This document shows positions 39,062 to 49,156 of a stretch of DNA of 64,000 nt, in pieces. The stretch is from Thermohalobaculum sediminis. GTDB taxonomy: Bacteria; Pseudomonadota; Alphaproteobacteria; Rhodobacterales; Rhodobacteraceae. The stretch covers positions 105,383 through 169,382 of the forward strand of contig NZ_JAMFKN010000010.1 of the NCBI RefSeq assembly GCF_023487995.1, written 5' to 3'. The notes beneath the pieces were generated by a model. It was not told the DNA's origin and did not search any database. It saw nothing but the letters and a program-made list of their open reading frames with translations. How positions within the stretch are numbered: the stretch's first letter is position 1; each line of letters opens with the position of its first letter. Made by a program: the position numbers and the translations under genes.

Positions 39062-41236
39062 ATGAGCCTCACGCTGCCCGTCCCGAATCGCCCGGCGCGT
39101 GAGAAGCTGGAAGGCGGCCGGCGCCTCGTCATGCAGACGGCCTTCGAGCCGGCCGGCGACCAGCCCCGCGCCATCGCCGAGCTGGCCGAGGGCGTCGCGG
39201 CGGGCGAGCGCGACCAGGTGCTGCTGGGCGCCACCGGCACCGGCAAGACCTACACCATGGCGAAGGTCATCGAAGCGACTCAGCGCCCGGCCATCATCCT
39301 CGCGCCCAACAAGACTCTGGCGGCGCAGCTCTATGGCGAGTTCAAGTCGTTCTTCCCGGACAACGCGGTCGAATACTTCGTTTCCTACTACGACTATTAC
39401 CAGCCGGAAGCCTACGTCCCGCGCTCGGACACCTATATCGAGAAGGAATCGCAGATCAACGAGCAGATCGACCGGATGCGCCACTCGGCGACCCGGGCGT
39501 TGCTGGAACGCGACGACGTGATCATCGTCGCCTCGGTCAGTTGCATCTACGGCATCGGCGCCGTCGAGACATATGGCGCGATGACCCAGGACCTGACGGC
39601 GGGCGGCGTGCACGATCTGCAGGCGGTGACGCGCGAGCTGGTCGCCCAGCAATACCGCCGCAACGACGTGGCCTTCCAGCGCGGCGCCTTCCGGCTGAGA
39701 GGCGATGCGCTCGAAGTCTGGCCCGCCCATCTCGAGGATCGCGCCTGGCGCTTCAGCTTCTTCGGCGACGAACTCGAATCGATCACCGAGTTCGACCCGC
39801 TCACGGGCGAGCGCACCGGAAAGCTCGAGCGCGTCAGGATCTACGCCAACTCCCATTACGTGACTCCGCGCCCGACACTCAACCAGGCGGTGAAAGCGAT
39901 TCGCGAGGAGCTGCGCCAGCGGATCGACCACCTGACCCGCGAGGGGCGGCTGCTCGAAGCCCAGCGGCTCGAGCAGCGCACCAATTTCGACATCGAGATG
40001 ATCGAGGCCACCGGCGTCTGCAACGGCATCGAGAACTACTCGCGCTATCTCACCGGCCGCAAGGCGGGCGAGCCGCCCCCCACCCTGTTCGAATACATCC
40101 CCGACAACGCGCTGGTGTTCGCCGACGAGAGCCACGTCACCATTCCGCAGCTCGGCGGCATGTATCGGGGCGACTATCGTCGCAAGTTCACGCTGGCCGA
40201 GTACGGGTTCCGCCTGCCCTCGTGCATGGACAACCGGCCGCTGAAGTTCGAGGAATGGGACGCGATGCGGCCGCAGTCGGTGTTCGTCTCGGCGACGCCT
40301 GGGCCGTGGGAGCTCGAGCGCACCGGCGGCGTGTTCGTCGAGCAGGTGATCCGCCCCACCGGCCTCGTCGACCCGCTGGTCGAGATCCGGCCCGTCAAGG
40401 CGCAGGTCGACGACCTGCTGGACGAATGCCGCAAGGTGGCGGCGGCGGGCGGACGGGTGCTCTGCACCACGCTCACCAAGCGCATGGCCGAGGACCTGAC
40501 CGAATACCTGCACGAGCAGGGCATCCGGGTGCGCTACATGCATTCCGACATCGACACCATCGAGCGCATCGAGATCATCCGGGACCTGCGCCTTGGCGCC
40601 TTCGACGTGCTGATCGGCATCAACCTGTTGCGCGAGGGGCTCGACATCCCCGAATGCCAGCTCGTCGCGATCCTCGACGCCGACAAGGAGGGGTTCCTGC
40701 GCTCCGAAACCTCGCTGATTCAGACCATCGGCCGCGCCGCGCGCAACGCCGAGGGCCGTGTGATCATGTATGCCGACCGCGAGACCGGCTCGATGAGCCG
40801 CGCGCTGGCCGAGACCGAGCGCCGCCGCGCCCGCCAGGTCGCCTACAACGTCCAGCACGGTATCACGCCCGCGACCGTGAAGAAGAATGTCGAGGACATC
40901 CTCAAGGGGCTCTACGAGGGCGATGCCGACATGGCGCGGGTGACGGCGACGATCGACCCCGCCATCGCCGCCCGGGGCGGCGGCAACCTCGCCCCGGTGA
41001 TCGAGGGGCTGCGCCGCGACATGATGAAGGCCGCCGAGAACCTCGAATTCGAGGAGGCGGCGCGCCTGCGCGACGAGGTGAAGCGGCTCGAGGCGATGGA
41101 GCTGGCGGTGGCCGACGACCCGCTGGCGCGGCAGTCGGCGGTCGACGACAAGGTGGCCGCCGCCGTGTCGCCGCGCTCGACCGCGGGCAGGCCCGGCACG
41201 CGCAACTTCAAGGCCAAGGCGCGGAGCAAGCGGTGA
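39062..41236 (+). CDS. uvrB: Excinuclease ABC subunit UvrB
   Basis: The damage-verifying helicase of nucleotide excision repair. The 724-residue protein has Walker [17 protein letters not shown] (residues about 58-72), the beta-hairpin segment [12 protein letters not shown] that clamps [13 protein letters not shown] as the DExx box, and helicase motif VI in [21 protein letters not shown]-terminal UVR domain ([19 protein letters not shown]) contacts UvrC. Residues 1-20 are a short non-conserved extension. Expression is likely LexA-controlled through the box at 38982. The stop overlaps the GTG start of the next gene. Confidence 0.97.
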   Translation: MSLTLPVPNRPAREKLEGGRRLVMQTAFEPAGDQPRAIAELAEGVAAGERDQVLLGATGTGKTYTMAKVIEATQRPAIILAPNKTLAAQLYGEFKSFFPDNAVEYFVSYYDYYQPEAYVPRSDTYIEKESQINEQIDRMRHSATRALLERDDVIIVASVSCIYGIGAVETYGAMTQDLTAGGVHDLQAVTRELVAQQYRRNDVAFQRGAFRLRGDALEVWPAHLEDRAWRFSFFGDELESITEFDPLTGERTGKLERVRIYANSHYVTPRPTLNQAVKAIREELRQRIDHLTREGRLLEAQRLEQRTNFDIEMIEATGVCNGIENYSRYLTGRKAGEPPPTLFEYIPDNALVFADESHVTIPQLGGMYRGDYRRKFTLAEYGFRLPSCMDNRPLKFEEWDAMRPQSVFVSATPGPWELERTGGVFVEQVIRPTGLVDPLVEIRPVKAQVDDLLDECRKVAAAGGRVLCTTLTKRMAEDLTEYLHEQGIRVRYMHSDIDTIERIEIIRDLRLGAFDVLIGINLLREGLDIPECQLVAILDADKEGFLRSETSLIQTIGRAARNAEGRVIMYADRETGSMSRALAETERRRARQVAYNVQHGITPATVKKNVEDILKGLYEGDADMARVTATIDPAIAARGGGNLAPVIEGLRRDMMKAAENLEFEEAARLRDEVKRLEAMELAVADDPLARQSAVDDKVAAAVSPRSTAGRPGTRNFKAKARSKR

Positions 41237-41586
41237 GGCGTCTCGCCGCCGGCCTTCTCCTCGGCGCGGTCCTCGGCTCGGGCACGGCGGCGGACGGCGT
41301 GCTGGCCTTCTGCGCCGCCGAGGGCGCGGGCGCCGAGGCCTGCGCCTGCGCAGCACGGCGCCTTGCCGGGGAATACGGAATCGACGAATACGCCCAGCAC
41401 CACCGCGTCGGCTGGGACTACGCCCTACTCCGCGACCGGGGCGCCGGCCCGGACCGGGCCTGGGAAAGCGCGATGGCGGCCGAGATCGCCCGCAGCGACG
41501 ATCCGGCCGTGACGGTGCGCTACCGCGCGGAGGCCATGGCCCGCGCGCATCGCGCCTTCATCCGGATATGCCGGATGCGCCCCTGA
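41233..41586 (+). CDS. Small secreted cysteine-containing protein, translationally coupled to uvrB
   Basis: A GTG start at 41233 overlaps the uvrB stop (GTGA). The 117-residue product begins [20 protein letters not shown], a clear signal peptide with cleavage near residue 20. The mature part has [18 protein letters not shown], with three cysteines in 13 residues, and a late ICRMRP, so disulfides in the periplasm are likely. I do not recognise the family. The coupling suggests co-expression with uvrB and thus SOS influence, but a functional link between a periplasmic protein and repair is not obvious. Confidence 0.65.
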   Translation: MRRLAAGLLLGAVLGSGTAADGVLAFCAAEGAGAEACACAARRLAGEYGIDEYAQHHRVGWDYALLRDRGAGPDRAWESAMAAEIARSDDPAVTVRYRAEAMARAHRAFIRICRMRP

Positions 41587-41616
41587 CGGGGCCGTCCCCG
41601 GCGGCGCAGCGGGGTG

Positions 41617-41901
41617 TCAGCTGAACCGGTTCCAGGCGCGGTCGAAGCTGCTCTTCATCGCCGTCCAGGCCTCGGTGAATCCCGCCTGCATGTCGCGCCA
41701 GCCCTCCTCGCTCGCCTCGCGGAGGCGGTGAAGCTGGTCCTCCGCCTTGTCACGCTGCTCGCGCATCGCCTCGAGCGCCTCGCGGCGCTGGCGCTTGGCG
41801 TCGCCGCTCGCCTCGTCGACTTTCTTCACCAGCGCGTCGATCTGCGCGTCCCATCGGTCGAGGCGGTCCTTCATCGCCTCGATGGCTTCCTTGCGGTCCA
41901 T
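41617..41901 (-). CDS. Coiled-coil protein, sll1863 stress-response family
   Basis: A 94-residue, highly charged helical protein. Residues 3-70 show heptad-like spacing of Leu, Ile, Met and Val (KDRLDRWDAQIDALVKKVDE, then EQRDKAEDQLHRLREA). The end EGWRDMQAGFTEAWTAMKSS is Trp-rich and amphipathic. This architecture matches the short coiled-coil family named after Synechocystis sll1863, which is linked to stress. No signal peptide. It ends 30 bp from the convergent secreted-protein gene. Confidence 0.72.
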   Translation of the reverse strand: MDRKEAIEAMKDRLDRWDAQIDALVKKVDEASGDAKRQRREALEAMREQRDKAEDQLHRLREASEEGWRDMQAGFTEAWTAMKSSFDRAWNRFS

Positions 41902-41967
41902 CGGAACCTCCTTGCGTCTGACGCAGCATCAACGACCGAGGGGGCGGCTCCGTTGCGTCGCGCGCGC

Positions 41968-42399
41968 TCAGCCGACGATCCAGGCGAGCGCGACGAAGCG
42001 GCCCGTCTTGGCGAGCGCGACGAGCCCGAAGAACAGCCAGAAATTTGTGCGCATGATGCCGGCGACGACCGTGAAGCCGTCGCCGAAGGGGGCCCAGCTC
42101 AGCAGCAGCGTCCAGACGCCCCAGCGCGCGTACCAGTCCTGCGCGCGGGCAAGCTGGCGTTCGGTCACGGGAAACCAGCGGGAGCCCTTCCAGCGCTCGA
42201 CGAACAGGCCCATGCCGTAATTGACCACCGACCCCAGCGTGTTGCCGACCGAGGCGACGACGACCAGAAGCCACAGCGGCGCCACCTTCTCGATGGCGAG
42301 CGCGGCAAAGACCACCTCGGACTGGAACGGCAGCACGGTGGCCGCTCCGAAGGCGGCGAGGAACAGCGTGCCGAGGGCGGCAAGGGTCGCGAGCGTCAT
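41968..42399 (-). CDS. YqaA family (SNARE-associated/DedA-like) membrane protein
   Basis: A 143-residue inner-membrane protein, the usual size for YqaA. LPFQSEVVFAALAIEKVAPLW is followed by VASVGNTLGSVVNYGMG, the conserved glycine-rich re-entrant region with Asn, and then LLLSWAPFGDGFTVVAGIMR, the second signature of the DedA/VTT superfamily. Four to five hydrophobic segments are visible. DedA relatives flip or recycle lipid carriers; YqaA itself has no established substrate. Confidence 0.85.
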   Translation of the reverse strand: MTLATLAALGTLFLAAFGAATVLPFQSEVVFAALAIEKVAPLWLLVVVASVGNTLGSVVNYGMGLFVERWKGSRWFPVTERQLARAQDWYARWGVWTLLLSWAPFGDGFTVVAGIMRTNFWLFFGLVALAKTGRFVALAWIVG

Positions 42400-42508
42400 G
42401 CCCGTGACGTTAGCGGAAGTGGCGCCGGGTGCGAGTCATACCGACGATGGCGCCCGGCCGGGCGGCTCGCCATCGGACCTCGCGCCCGGAGCGCTGTCCG
42501 CCCAGCGA

Positions 42509-42817
42509 TCAGACGCCGTCGCCCCTGACTGCCTGCATCGGCGGCGCGTCCTGCCAGGCGCCGCCCGTGGCGAGCACGCAGCTGGTGCCATTCGGCCGGG
42601 TCGCAATCAACGTCCAGGTGCCCGTGTCCTCGGAGGTCCAGATCTCGATCAGGGTCTCGGGGTCCTGCAGGCCCATCCCGGCGCGGCACTCGCCATAGCG
42701 CTCGGACAGTTGCGCCGCGAGCGCGTCCCGGTCGAAGCAGGGACCCTGCGCCGCGGCTGGCGGCGCGAGGGCCAGCGTGCCGAACACCAGCGCCGCGGTG
42801 ACGATGCGTTTGTACAT
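42509..42817 (-). CDS. Small periplasmic protein of unknown function
   Basis: A 102-residue protein starting MYKRIVTAALVFGTLALAPP with an AAAQG cleavage site near residue 24. The mature region of about 78 residues contains three cysteines and the pattern ERYGECRAGMGLQDPETLIEIW with TGTWTLIATRPNGTSCVLATG, which I recall as a recurrent unnamed alphaproteobacterial family. It is probably secreted and disulfide-bonded. A ribosome site (GGAAGGAGACGGCC) precedes the ATG. Confidence 0.75.
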   Translation of the reverse strand: MYKRIVTAALVFGTLALAPPAAAQGPCFDRDALAAQLSERYGECRAGMGLQDPETLIEIWTSEDTGTWTLIATRPNGTSCVLATGGAWQDAPPMQAVRGDGV

Positions 42818-43023
42818 GGCCGTCTCCTTCCGTCAGGGAGACGCGGAGCGGTCGCGCGAAGTTCGAACGTCGTCCACCCGTTCCACCGCTCGGGGCCATT
42901 CCGGCCCTCTGATATGGTTCAGGTGGCGACGGGAGCGGCGGCACGCAACGTCACCGATGACACGATCACGTCAGGCTTTGCGCGCGAAAGGGGCGGCGGA
43001 CACGGCTCGCAGAATTTTTTTGG

Positions 43024-43051
43024 AATATTCCGATAAACTACTAGAGTGTAA
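43024..43051 (-). promoter_or_regulatory. Possible promoter in an AT-rich island
   Basis: The 263 bp gap 42818-43080 contains no gene that I can see. Its right part (43012-43062) is strikingly AT-rich for this genome, with T7 at 43015-43021, a T6 run and the palindrome GGAATATTCC at 43022-43031. On the minus strand TTACAC (43051-43046), 16 bp, AATATT (43029-43024) could be a promoter for the small periplasmic protein gene, leaving a leader of about 200 nt. Confidence 0.35.
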
Positions 43052-43080
43052 CTTTTTTATTCTGAAGCCCTATCCGAACT

Positions 43081-43704
43081 TCACGCCGGCTCGGTCACGA
43101 CCATGTCCATCGGGATGTCGTGCGGCTGCGGGTGGATGGTCGGAATGTTCGCGCAGTCCAGCCCGACCCCGATCACCCGACGCGGACCCGTCATCGCCGC
43201 CAGCGTGCGGTCGAAGAAGCCGCCGCCATAGCCCAGCCTGTAGCTCTGCGGATCGACGCCGACCAGCGGCGCGATGACCACGTTCGGAGCCACCTCGGCA
43301 CTCTCGGCAGGGATAGGAATGTTCCAGACGCCGCGCTCGAGCGGCGCGCCGGGGTGCCAGTCGCGGAACACCAGCGGCTGGCCCTTGGCCACCACCACGG
43401 GCAGGGCTGCGCGCCCGCCGCGCTCGATCACACGGCCAAGCCAGCCGCGCAGGTCCAGCTCGCCCCGGAAGGGCCAGTAGGCGCTGACGATGGTATCGGG
43501 GCCGATCTCGACCTCGGCATCGAGCCGGCACGCCACCGCCTCGGCGGCGCGGGCGCGCGCCTCGGCCGGCACGGCAAGGCGCAGGGCGATCAGCCGCTCG
43601 CGCTCGGCCTTGCGCCAGCGCGCGAGGTCTGGCCCCGACAGGGGCTCGAACTCGTGCGCCATGCAGGGCGATGAGGCGAAGTCCCGCGGATCGTCGTCGG
43701 TCAT
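43081..43704 (-). CDS. 5-formyltetrahydrofolate cyclo-ligase
   Basis: It converts 5-formyl-THF to 5,10-methenyl-THF with ATP, returning stored folate to one-carbon metabolism. The 207-residue protein has KAERERLIALR near the N-terminus, VSAYWPFRGELDLRGWL, VVIAPLVGVDPQSYRLGYGGG and the ATP-binding RLGYGGGFFDRTL. The start ATG 43704 has GGAGG eight bases upstream; ATG 43662 would give a length closer to the family average. In many alphaproteobacteria 6S RNA neighbours this gene, but I could not recognise 6S here. Confidence 0.92.
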   Translation of the reverse strand: MTDDDPRDFASSPCMAHEFEPLSGPDLARWRKAERERLIALRLAVPAEARARAAEAVACRLDAEVEIGPDTIVSAYWPFRGELDLRGWLGRVIERGGRAALPVVVAKGQPLVFRDWHPGAPLERGVWNIPIPAESAEVAPNVVIAPLVGVDPQSYRLGYGGGFFDRTLAAMTGPRRVIGVGLDCANIPTIHPQPHDIPMDMVVTEPA

Positions 43705-43730
43705 CGCGCTGTCCTCCGCACGGGACGGGG

Positions 43731-43752
43731 CGGGCGGGGCTGCCCCCGCCCG
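43731..43752 (-). terminator. Hairpin after mmsA
   Basis: A perfect 9 bp inverted repeat (CGGGCGGGG at 43731-43739 with CCCCGCCCG at 43744-43752) just after the mmsA stop. There is no T-tract, so it may only stabilise the transcript end or slow polymerase. Confidence 0.45.
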
Positions 43753-43759
43753 GCGATCG

Positions 43760-45262
43760 TCACCCCATCACGGGGATCGAGAACTCGGCGCCTTCCTTGG
43801 TTCCCGTGGGCCAGCGCGAGGTCACGGTCTTGGTCCGCGTGTAGAAGCGGATCGAGTCCGGCCCGTGCTGGTTCAGGTCGCCGAACACCGACTTCTTCCA
43901 GCCGCCGAAGGTGTGGTACGCGAGCGGCACCGGGATCGGCACGTTGATGCCGACCATGCCGATGTTGATGCGGTTGGCGAAGTCGCGGGCGGTGTCGCCG
44001 TCACGCGTGAAAATGGCGGTGCCGTTGCCGTATTCGTGGTCCATGGCAAGGCCCAGCGCCTCCTCGTAGGTCTTGGCGCGCACGGTGCACAGGACCGGCC
44101 CGAAGATCTCGGTCTTGTAGATGTCCATGTCCTTCGTCACGCGGTCGAACAGGCAGCCGCCGATGAAGTTGCCGTTCTCGTAGCCCTGCAGGCGGAAGTT
44201 GCGGCCATCGACCACCAGCTCGGCGCCCTGCTCGACCCCACGATCGACCAGCCCCTTGACGCGGGTGTACGCCTCGCGGGTCACCAGCGGGCCGAAATCC
44301 ACATCCTCGCCAGCGGTATACGGCCCGATCTTGAGGCTCTCGACGCGCGGCGCGAGCTTCGAGATCAGCCGGTCGGCGGTCTCCTCGCCCACCGGCACGG
44401 CGACCGAGATCGCCATGCAGCGTTCGCCCGCCGCGCCATAGCCCGCGCCGATCAGCGCATCCACCGCCTGGTCCATGTCGGCGTCGGGCATGACGATCAT
44501 GTGGTTCTTGGCGCCGCCGAAGCACTGCACGCGCTTGCCGGCCGCGGTGCCGCGCGAATAGACGTAATGCGCGATCGGGGTCGAGCCGACGAAGCCCACC
44601 GCCTGGATGTCGGTGTCGTCGAGGATGGCGTCAACCGCCTCCTTGTCGCCGTTCACGACGTTCAGGATGCCCTCGGGCGCGCCGGCCTCGAGCATCAGCT
44701 CGGCCAGCATGAGCGGCACGGAAGGGTCGCGCTCGGACGGCTTGAGGATGAAGGCGTTGCCGCAGACCAGCGCCGGGCAGAACTTCCACATCGGGATCAT
44801 CGCCGGGAAGTTGAAGGGCGTGATGCCCGCGACCACGCCGAGCGCCTGGCGCATCGAGTACATGTCGATGCCCGGGCCCGCGCCGTCGGTGTATTCGCCC
44901 TTCAGGAGGTGCGGCGCGCCGATGCAGAACTCGGCCACCTCGAGGCCGCGCTGCACGTCGCCGCGCGCGTCGGGGATCGTCTTGCCGTGCTCGCGCGAGA
45001 GCGCCTCGGCCAGCTTGTCCATGTCGCGCTGCAGAAGGCTCACGAACTTCATCATCACGCGGGCGCGCTTCTGCGGGTTCTGCGCGGCCCAGGCGGGCTG
45101 GGCGGCCATCGCGTTCTCGACGGCGGCGCGCACCTCGGCCTGCGAGGCCAGCGGCACCTTGGCCTGAACCTCGCCCGTGGCGGGGTTGAACACGTCGGCG
45201 AAGCGGCCCGAGGTCCCCTTCACATGCTTGCCGCCGATGAAATGGGTCAGTTCGGTGGTCAT
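43760..45262 (-). CDS. mmsA: CoA-acylating methylmalonate-semialdehyde dehydrogenase
   Basis: It oxidises methylmalonate or malonate semialdehyde to propionyl- or acetyl-CoA in valine and inositol catabolism. The 500-residue aldehyde dehydrogenase starts HFIGGKHVKGTSGRFADVFN, a typical MmsA N-terminus. It has the NAD region ITPFNFPAMIPMWKFCPALV and GSTPIAHYVYSRG, the AKNHMIVMPDAD block and the catalytic Cys in GAAGERCMAISVAV. The C-terminal HTFGGWKKSVFGDLNQHG is also MmsA-like. An inverted repeat follows the stop. Confidence 0.95.
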   Translation of the reverse strand: MTTELTHFIGGKHVKGTSGRFADVFNPATGEVQAKVPLASQAEVRAAVENAMAAQPAWAAQNPQKRARVMMKFVSLLQRDMDKLAEALSREHGKTIPDARGDVQRGLEVAEFCIGAPHLLKGEYTDGAGPGIDMYSMRQALGVVAGITPFNFPAMIPMWKFCPALVCGNAFILKPSERDPSVPLMLAELMLEAGAPEGILNVVNGDKEAVDAILDDTDIQAVGFVGSTPIAHYVYSRGTAAGKRVQCFGGAKNHMIVMPDADMDQAVDALIGAGYGAAGERCMAISVAVPVGEETADRLISKLAPRVESLKIGPYTAGEDVDFGPLVTREAYTRVKGLVDRGVEQGAELVVDGRNFRLQGYENGNFIGGCLFDRVTKDMDIYKTEIFGPVLCTVRAKTYEEALGLAMDHEYGNGTAIFTRDGDTARDFANRINIGMVGINVPIPVPLAYHTFGGWKKSVFGDLNQHGPDSIRFYTRTKTVTSRWPTGTKEGAEFSIPVMG

Positions 45263-45407
45263 CTCGCGTCTCCCTTGGTCGGGCGCTGCCCGTGATGTTC
45301 TGGCCCGCGCGGCAGGCGATCCGGCGCGGCGTCAGCCCCCGTTTTCGCGGTTTCGGGGGCGAGGTCAAGCGCCGGCTCGACGCACCCGGCGCCGCGCCTT
45401 CCTGATG

Positions 45408-46448
45408 TCACGCGCCGGCCCGGCGCGCATAGTGCCACGCCAGTGTCGCAAGCCGGTCCACATCGGCCCCCATCGTCAGCGCCTCGGGCGAGGCGGCGTT
45501 CCCCTGCAGGCCACGGTGATAGACGCCCTGAAGGATCGCGGCGAGCCGCCAGATGTTGTAGGCGAGCAGGAGGTCGAGATCCCCCACCTCCGCCCTGCCC
45601 GTCAGGTCGGCATAGCGCGCGACCATCTCCTCCATCGTCGGGATGCCAAGGCCCGCGAGGTCGAGGTCGGCCATGCCGTAGCGCAGGCCGCCCGGAAACA
45701 CCCAGGTCATCAGGAAATAGCCCAGATCCGCCAGCGGGTGGCCCAGCGTCGAAAGCTCCCAGTCCAGCACCGCGATGACCTGCGGGCGCTCGGGGTGCAG
45801 CATCACGTTGTCGAGCCGGAAATCGCCATGCACGAGGCAGGTCTCGTCCGGTACGCGCGCCACCGCCCCCGGCAGCCAGTCGGCAAGACGCTCCATCGCC
45901 TCGATGCGCGAGGTGGCCGAGGCGCGATACTGCTCGGACCAGCGCCGCACCTGGCGTCCGAGATACCCCCCCGGACGACCGAAATCGGCCAGCCCCGCGG
46001 CGGTGGTATCGACGCGATGGATCGCCGCCAGCGCCCCCAGCACGGCATCATACGTCGCGCGCCGCCCCTCCGGCGTCATTCCCGGCAGGCCGGTGTCGAA
46101 CAGCACCCGGCCGGTCAGGTGCTCCATCACGTAGAACTCGGTCCCGATCACCGCACGGTCGTCGCAGAGCGCGATCATGCGGGGCACCGGCACGCCCTGC
46201 CCCGCCACTGCCTGCATGACGCGGTATTCACGGTCGATCGCGTGGGCCGAGGGCAGCAACTCGCCCGGCGGCTTGCGGCGCAGCACATAGCGCGTGCCCC
46301 GCGCGTCCGTCAGCAGGTAGGTGGGGTTCGACTGGCCGCCGCTGAACTGGCGCACCGAGAACGGCGCAGCCAGCCCAGCGACGCGGGCAGCGAGATACCC
46401 CTCGAGCGCCGCCACGTCGAACCCAAGCCTCACCTCGCTCGCGGTCAT
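45408..46448 (-). CDS. Phosphotransferase family protein (APH-like, ACAD10/11 kinase type)
   Basis: A 346-residue small-molecule kinase of the aminoglycoside phosphotransferase fold. [19 protein letters not shown] holds the nucleotide loop, [22 protein letters not shown] the ATP-binding Lys, [17 protein letters not shown] the catalytic loop and [19 protein letters not shown] the metal site. Bacterial members beside acyl-CoA dehydrogenases are thought to phosphorylate hydroxy-acyl-CoAs, as in ACAD11-type pathways; no dehydrogenase is adjacent here. ATG 46448 overlaps the upstream stop in ATGA. Confidence 0.88.
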   Translation of the reverse strand: MTASEVRLGFDVAALEGYLAARVAGLAAPFSVRQFSGGQSNPTYLLTDARGTRYVLRRKPPGELLPSAHAIDREYRVMQAVAGQGVPVPRMIALCDDRAVIGTEFYVMEHLTGRVLFDTGLPGMTPEGRRATYDAVLGALAAIHRVDTTAAGLADFGRPGGYLGRQVRRWSEQYRASATSRIEAMERLADWLPGAVARVPDETCLVHGDFRLDNVMLHPERPQVIAVLDWELSTLGHPLADLGYFLMTWVFPGGLRYGMADLDLAGLGIPTMEEMVARYADLTGRAEVGDLDLLLAYNIWRLAAILQGVYHRGLQGNAASPEALTMGADVDRLATLAWHYARRAGA

Positions 46449-46879
46449 TGCGATCCTCCTGCCCCGCCCGGATCGGTGATGCGGTAGCACAGCCTGCCCC
46501 GTCCCGCATCCTCGGCGGCGATGCCGACGCCGCGAACCGGGCGGGTCGCGTGGAGGTGCCGCGGGAGCGTTGCATCGCCGGCCAGCAGCATGAGACAGAG
46601 CAACGCCTGCCCATCCGCCGGCTCGAAGCTCCAGTCGGCCCCGGCGAGGGCGTCCGCCCCCTCGCGCGCGATTGCTGCATCGAGGAAGGCCCTGTCGGGC
46701 CAGGCGTCATGCCCGGCGCGGTAGCCGGCCACCTCGTCGGCGAGCGCCGAGAGGGCGAAGGCTCGCCACTGGTCGATCCGGCGGTCGCGCGCCGTGCCCG
46801 GCCCCTCGAGCACCAGGAGCGCCGCCGCCAAGGCCGCCGCGATGCTCACGAGCGCAAGCCATGGCAGCCAGCGCCGCAT
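46445..46879 (-). CDS. Single-pass membrane protein of unknown function
   Basis: A 144-residue product with one N-terminal helix ([21 protein letters not shown]) and a soluble remainder, probably periplasmic. I do not recognise the domain. Two cysteines (ALLCLML and GRLCYRI) might pair. The start ATG 46879 shares one base with the stop of the DUF5671 gene, and the stop overlaps the phosphotransferase start in ATGA, so all are translated from one message. Confidence 0.65.
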   Translation of the reverse strand: MRRWLPWLALVSIAAALAAALLVLEGPGTARDRRIDQWRAFALSALADEVAGYRAGHDAWPDRAFLDAAIAREGADALAGADWSFEPADGQALLCLMLLAGDATLPRHLHATRPVRGVGIAAEDAGRGRLCYRITDPGGAGGSQ

Positions 46880-47520
46880 CACCGGCGTCCCTCGGTATCT
46901 CGCAGATCGGCGAGGTAGTAGGCAAAGACCGCAGCCGCGATTCCTGCCACGACAAGGATCTTGAGCCCGACCGCCAGCGTCAGGTCCCCGTTCAGGAAGT
47001 TGTAGATCAGCGCGATCATGTCCCCGATCAGCGTCAGTGCCGCGCCATAGAGGGCGAGATATCCCAGCCAGATCCTGACGCCGGAAAGACGCGCCGTAAC
47101 GGATCGCGCGCGCTCGCGGTTCATCTTGCGAGTGAGAAAGGCGAAGACCGGGGCCGCGACCACCAGCCCCGCGATCGACCAGCGCAGCGAGTGTTGCTGC
47201 CATTGCGAATTCCGCATCGCCGCCTCGTCCGGCAGCATTATGTCGATGAGCGTGAACAGCAGCGCGCCGAAGTTCCAGACAGTCAGCGCAAGCGCCGTGA
47301 AGAGCGTCAGATACAGAAACGTGTCGCGCGCCGAGACATGCGGCCGCGGGCTGGGAACGGGCAGCGGAAACTCGCTTTCAGCAAATGCGGCCAGCGCCCG
47401 GTCGGCCTGCTCGGCCGGCCATCCGGCGGCGGTGAGGGCATCCCGGATCGCGCCCCGCGGCTGGCCCGCCGCCAGCGCGTCGCGGACGAAGCCGACGAGG
47501 TCCTCGCCCGGCCCGCTCAC
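46879..47520 (-). CDS. DUF5671 domain membrane protein
   Basis: A 213-residue protein. The N-terminal 50 residues ([20 protein letters not shown] and [15 protein letters not shown]) form a small helical domain resembling a UBA-like module. The DUF5671 membrane domain follows, with [20 protein letters not shown] and [13 protein letters not shown], and four hydrophobic segments in all. Its GTG start at 47520 overlaps the upstream HerA-like stop in GTGA, showing that no ATG is needed. The function is unknown. Confidence 0.8.
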   Translation of the reverse strand: MSGPGEDLVGFVRDALAAGQPRGAIRDALTAAGWPAEQADRALAAFAESEFPLPVPSPRPHVSARDTFLYLTLFTALALTVWNFGALLFTLIDIMLPDEAAMRNSQWQQHSLRWSIAGLVVAAPVFAFLTRKMNRERARSVTARLSGVRIWLGYLALYGAALTLIGDMIALIYNFLNGDLTLAVGLKILVVAGIAAAVFAYYLADLRDTEGRR

Positions 47521-49070
47521 CGGAACAGGCCCCGGATGAGCGAGCGCACCATGCTGCGCCCGAGCTGCGAGCCGGCGGCGCGCGCCACCGACTTGACCAG
47601 CGCCTCGGTCGCGGTGTCCGAACGCGACGCGCGCGGCCGCGTCGTCTTGCGCTCGCCGCCCCATGGGGCGCCGCGGCTGTAGCCGTCGGCGTCGCGGGCC
47701 TGCTCGGCGCGGATGCGCTCCTCGGCGGCGGCATTGGCCGCGGCAACCTCGTCGGCCGCGCGTTTCTCGGCGCGGGCGCGCAACAGCTCGTAGGCGGATT
47801 CGCGATCGACGGGCCGGTCATAGAGGCCTGCCACGGGCGAGGCGCGCATCGCCGCTGTCCTGGTCTCCTCGGCACAGGGACCCAGCCGCGACGATGGCGG
47901 GCGGATCAGCACGCGATCGACCATCGCGGGGATGCCGTTGTCCTCGAGGCAGCTCACCACCGCCTCGCCGGTGCCGACCTCGCGGATCGCGGTCTCGGTC
48001 TCGAAGCGCGGATTGGGGCGGAAGGTCTGGGCGGCCGCGCGTAGCGCCTTAGCGTCACGCGGGGTGAAGGCGCGCAGCGCATGCTGGATGCGGTTGCCGA
48101 GCTGGGCCAGCACGTCCTCGGGCACGTCGTCGGGCTGCTGTGTCACGAAGTAGACGCCGACACCCTTCGAGCGGATCAGCCGCGCGACCTGCTCGACCTT
48201 ATCGACCAGCACCTTGGGGGCGTCGTCGAACAGCAGATGCGCCTCGTCGAAGAAGAACACGAATTTCGGAATTTCCGGGTCGCCAACCTCCGGCAGGGTC
48301 TCCCAAAGCTCGGACAGCAGCCACAGGAGGAAGGTCGCGTAGAGCCGGGGCGAGTGCATCAGCCGGTCGGCCGCGAGGATATTGATGCGCCCCTGCCCGT
48401 CCGGCGTCTGCGCGATCATGTCGTGCAGATCGAGCGCCGGCTCGCCGAAGAACGTCGCGCCTCCCTGGTTCTCGAGCACGAGCAGGCGGCGCTGGATCGC
48501 CGCGACCGACGCCTTGGCGACGTTCCCGTATCGCAGCGACAGCGCATCGGCGTTCTCGCCGGCAAAGACCAGCAGCGCCTGAAGGTCCTTGAGGTCGAGA
48601 AGGGCCAGTCCCTCGTCCTCGGCCAGGCGGAAGACGATGTTGAGCACGCCCTCCTGCGTCTCGTTGAGCTCGAGCAGGCGCGCGAGAAGAAGCGGGCCCA
48701 TCTCGATTATGGTTGTGCGAATCGGGTGTCCCTTCTCGCCGAACAGGTCCCAGAAGGTGACGGGGAACGAGTCGTAGCCGTAATCGATGAGGCCGATCTT
48801 TTGCGCGCGCGCCACCAGCTTGTCGTGCAGCGGGCTCGCGGGATCGCCCGGCTCGGCAAGCCCCGAGAGATCGCCCTTGACATCGGCCAGGAAAACCGGC
48901 GTTCCGGCTTTCGAGAAGCTCTCGGCAAGGATCTGTAACGTCACGGTTTTTCCGGTTCCCGTCGCGCCAGCGACAAGGCCGTGGCGATTGCCGTAGCGAA
49001 GTCTCAGGACCGAAGGGGTCGCATAGCCCTCGCCGCCTCCGCCCAGAAAGATTGTCTCGTTATTGGACAT
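47517..49070 (-). CDS. HerA-like ATPase, DUF853 family
   Basis: A 517-residue FtsK/HerA superfamily ATPase. The N-terminal [20 protein letters not shown] precedes Walker [14 protein letters not shown] (residues about 36-48), [14 protein letters not shown], Walker [17 protein letters not shown] and [20 protein letters not shown]. The DUF853 C-terminal [13 protein letters not shown] is present, followed by an Ala/Arg/Glu-rich helix. Relatives are proposed to be DNA-translocating or DNA-remodelling motors, without a confirmed role. It heads an operon of four overlapping genes down to the phosphotransferase. Confidence 0.9.
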   Translation of the reverse strand: MSNNETIFLGGGGEGYATPSVLRLRYGNRHGLVAGATGTGKTVTLQILAESFSKAGTPVFLADVKGDLSGLAEPGDPASPLHDKLVARAQKIGLIDYGYDSFPVTFWDLFGEKGHPIRTTIIEMGPLLLARLLELNETQEGVLNIVFRLAEDEGLALLDLKDLQALLVFAGENADALSLRYGNVAKASVAAIQRRLLVLENQGGATFFGEPALDLHDMIAQTPDGQGRINILAADRLMHSPRLYATFLLWLLSELWETLPEVGDPEIPKFVFFFDEAHLLFDDAPKVLVDKVEQVARLIRSKGVGVYFVTQQPDDVPEDVLAQLGNRIQHALRAFTPRDAKALRAAAQTFRPNPRFETETAIREVGTGEAVVSCLEDNGIPAMVDRVLIRPPSSRLGPCAEETRTAAMRASPVAGLYDRPVDRESAYELLRARAEKRAADEVAAANAAAEERIRAEQARDADGYSRGAPWGGERKTTRPRASRSDTATEALVKSVARAAGSQLGRSMVRSLIRGLFR

Positions 49071-49156
49071 TCCGCACCTGTCTCGCCCCGGAAATTCCGC
49101 AATTGCGCAGTATCGTCAGCCTGGTCTTAACCATTTCAGGTCATCGTGACCATGCG

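Noticed and set aside
42818..43080. Possible 6S RNA beside the 5-formyl-THF cyclo-ligase gene
   Set aside because: The neighbourhood is right for alphaproteobacterial 6S RNA, but neither strand gave a long rod with paired ends and a central bubble when compared by eye. A covariance search would be needed.
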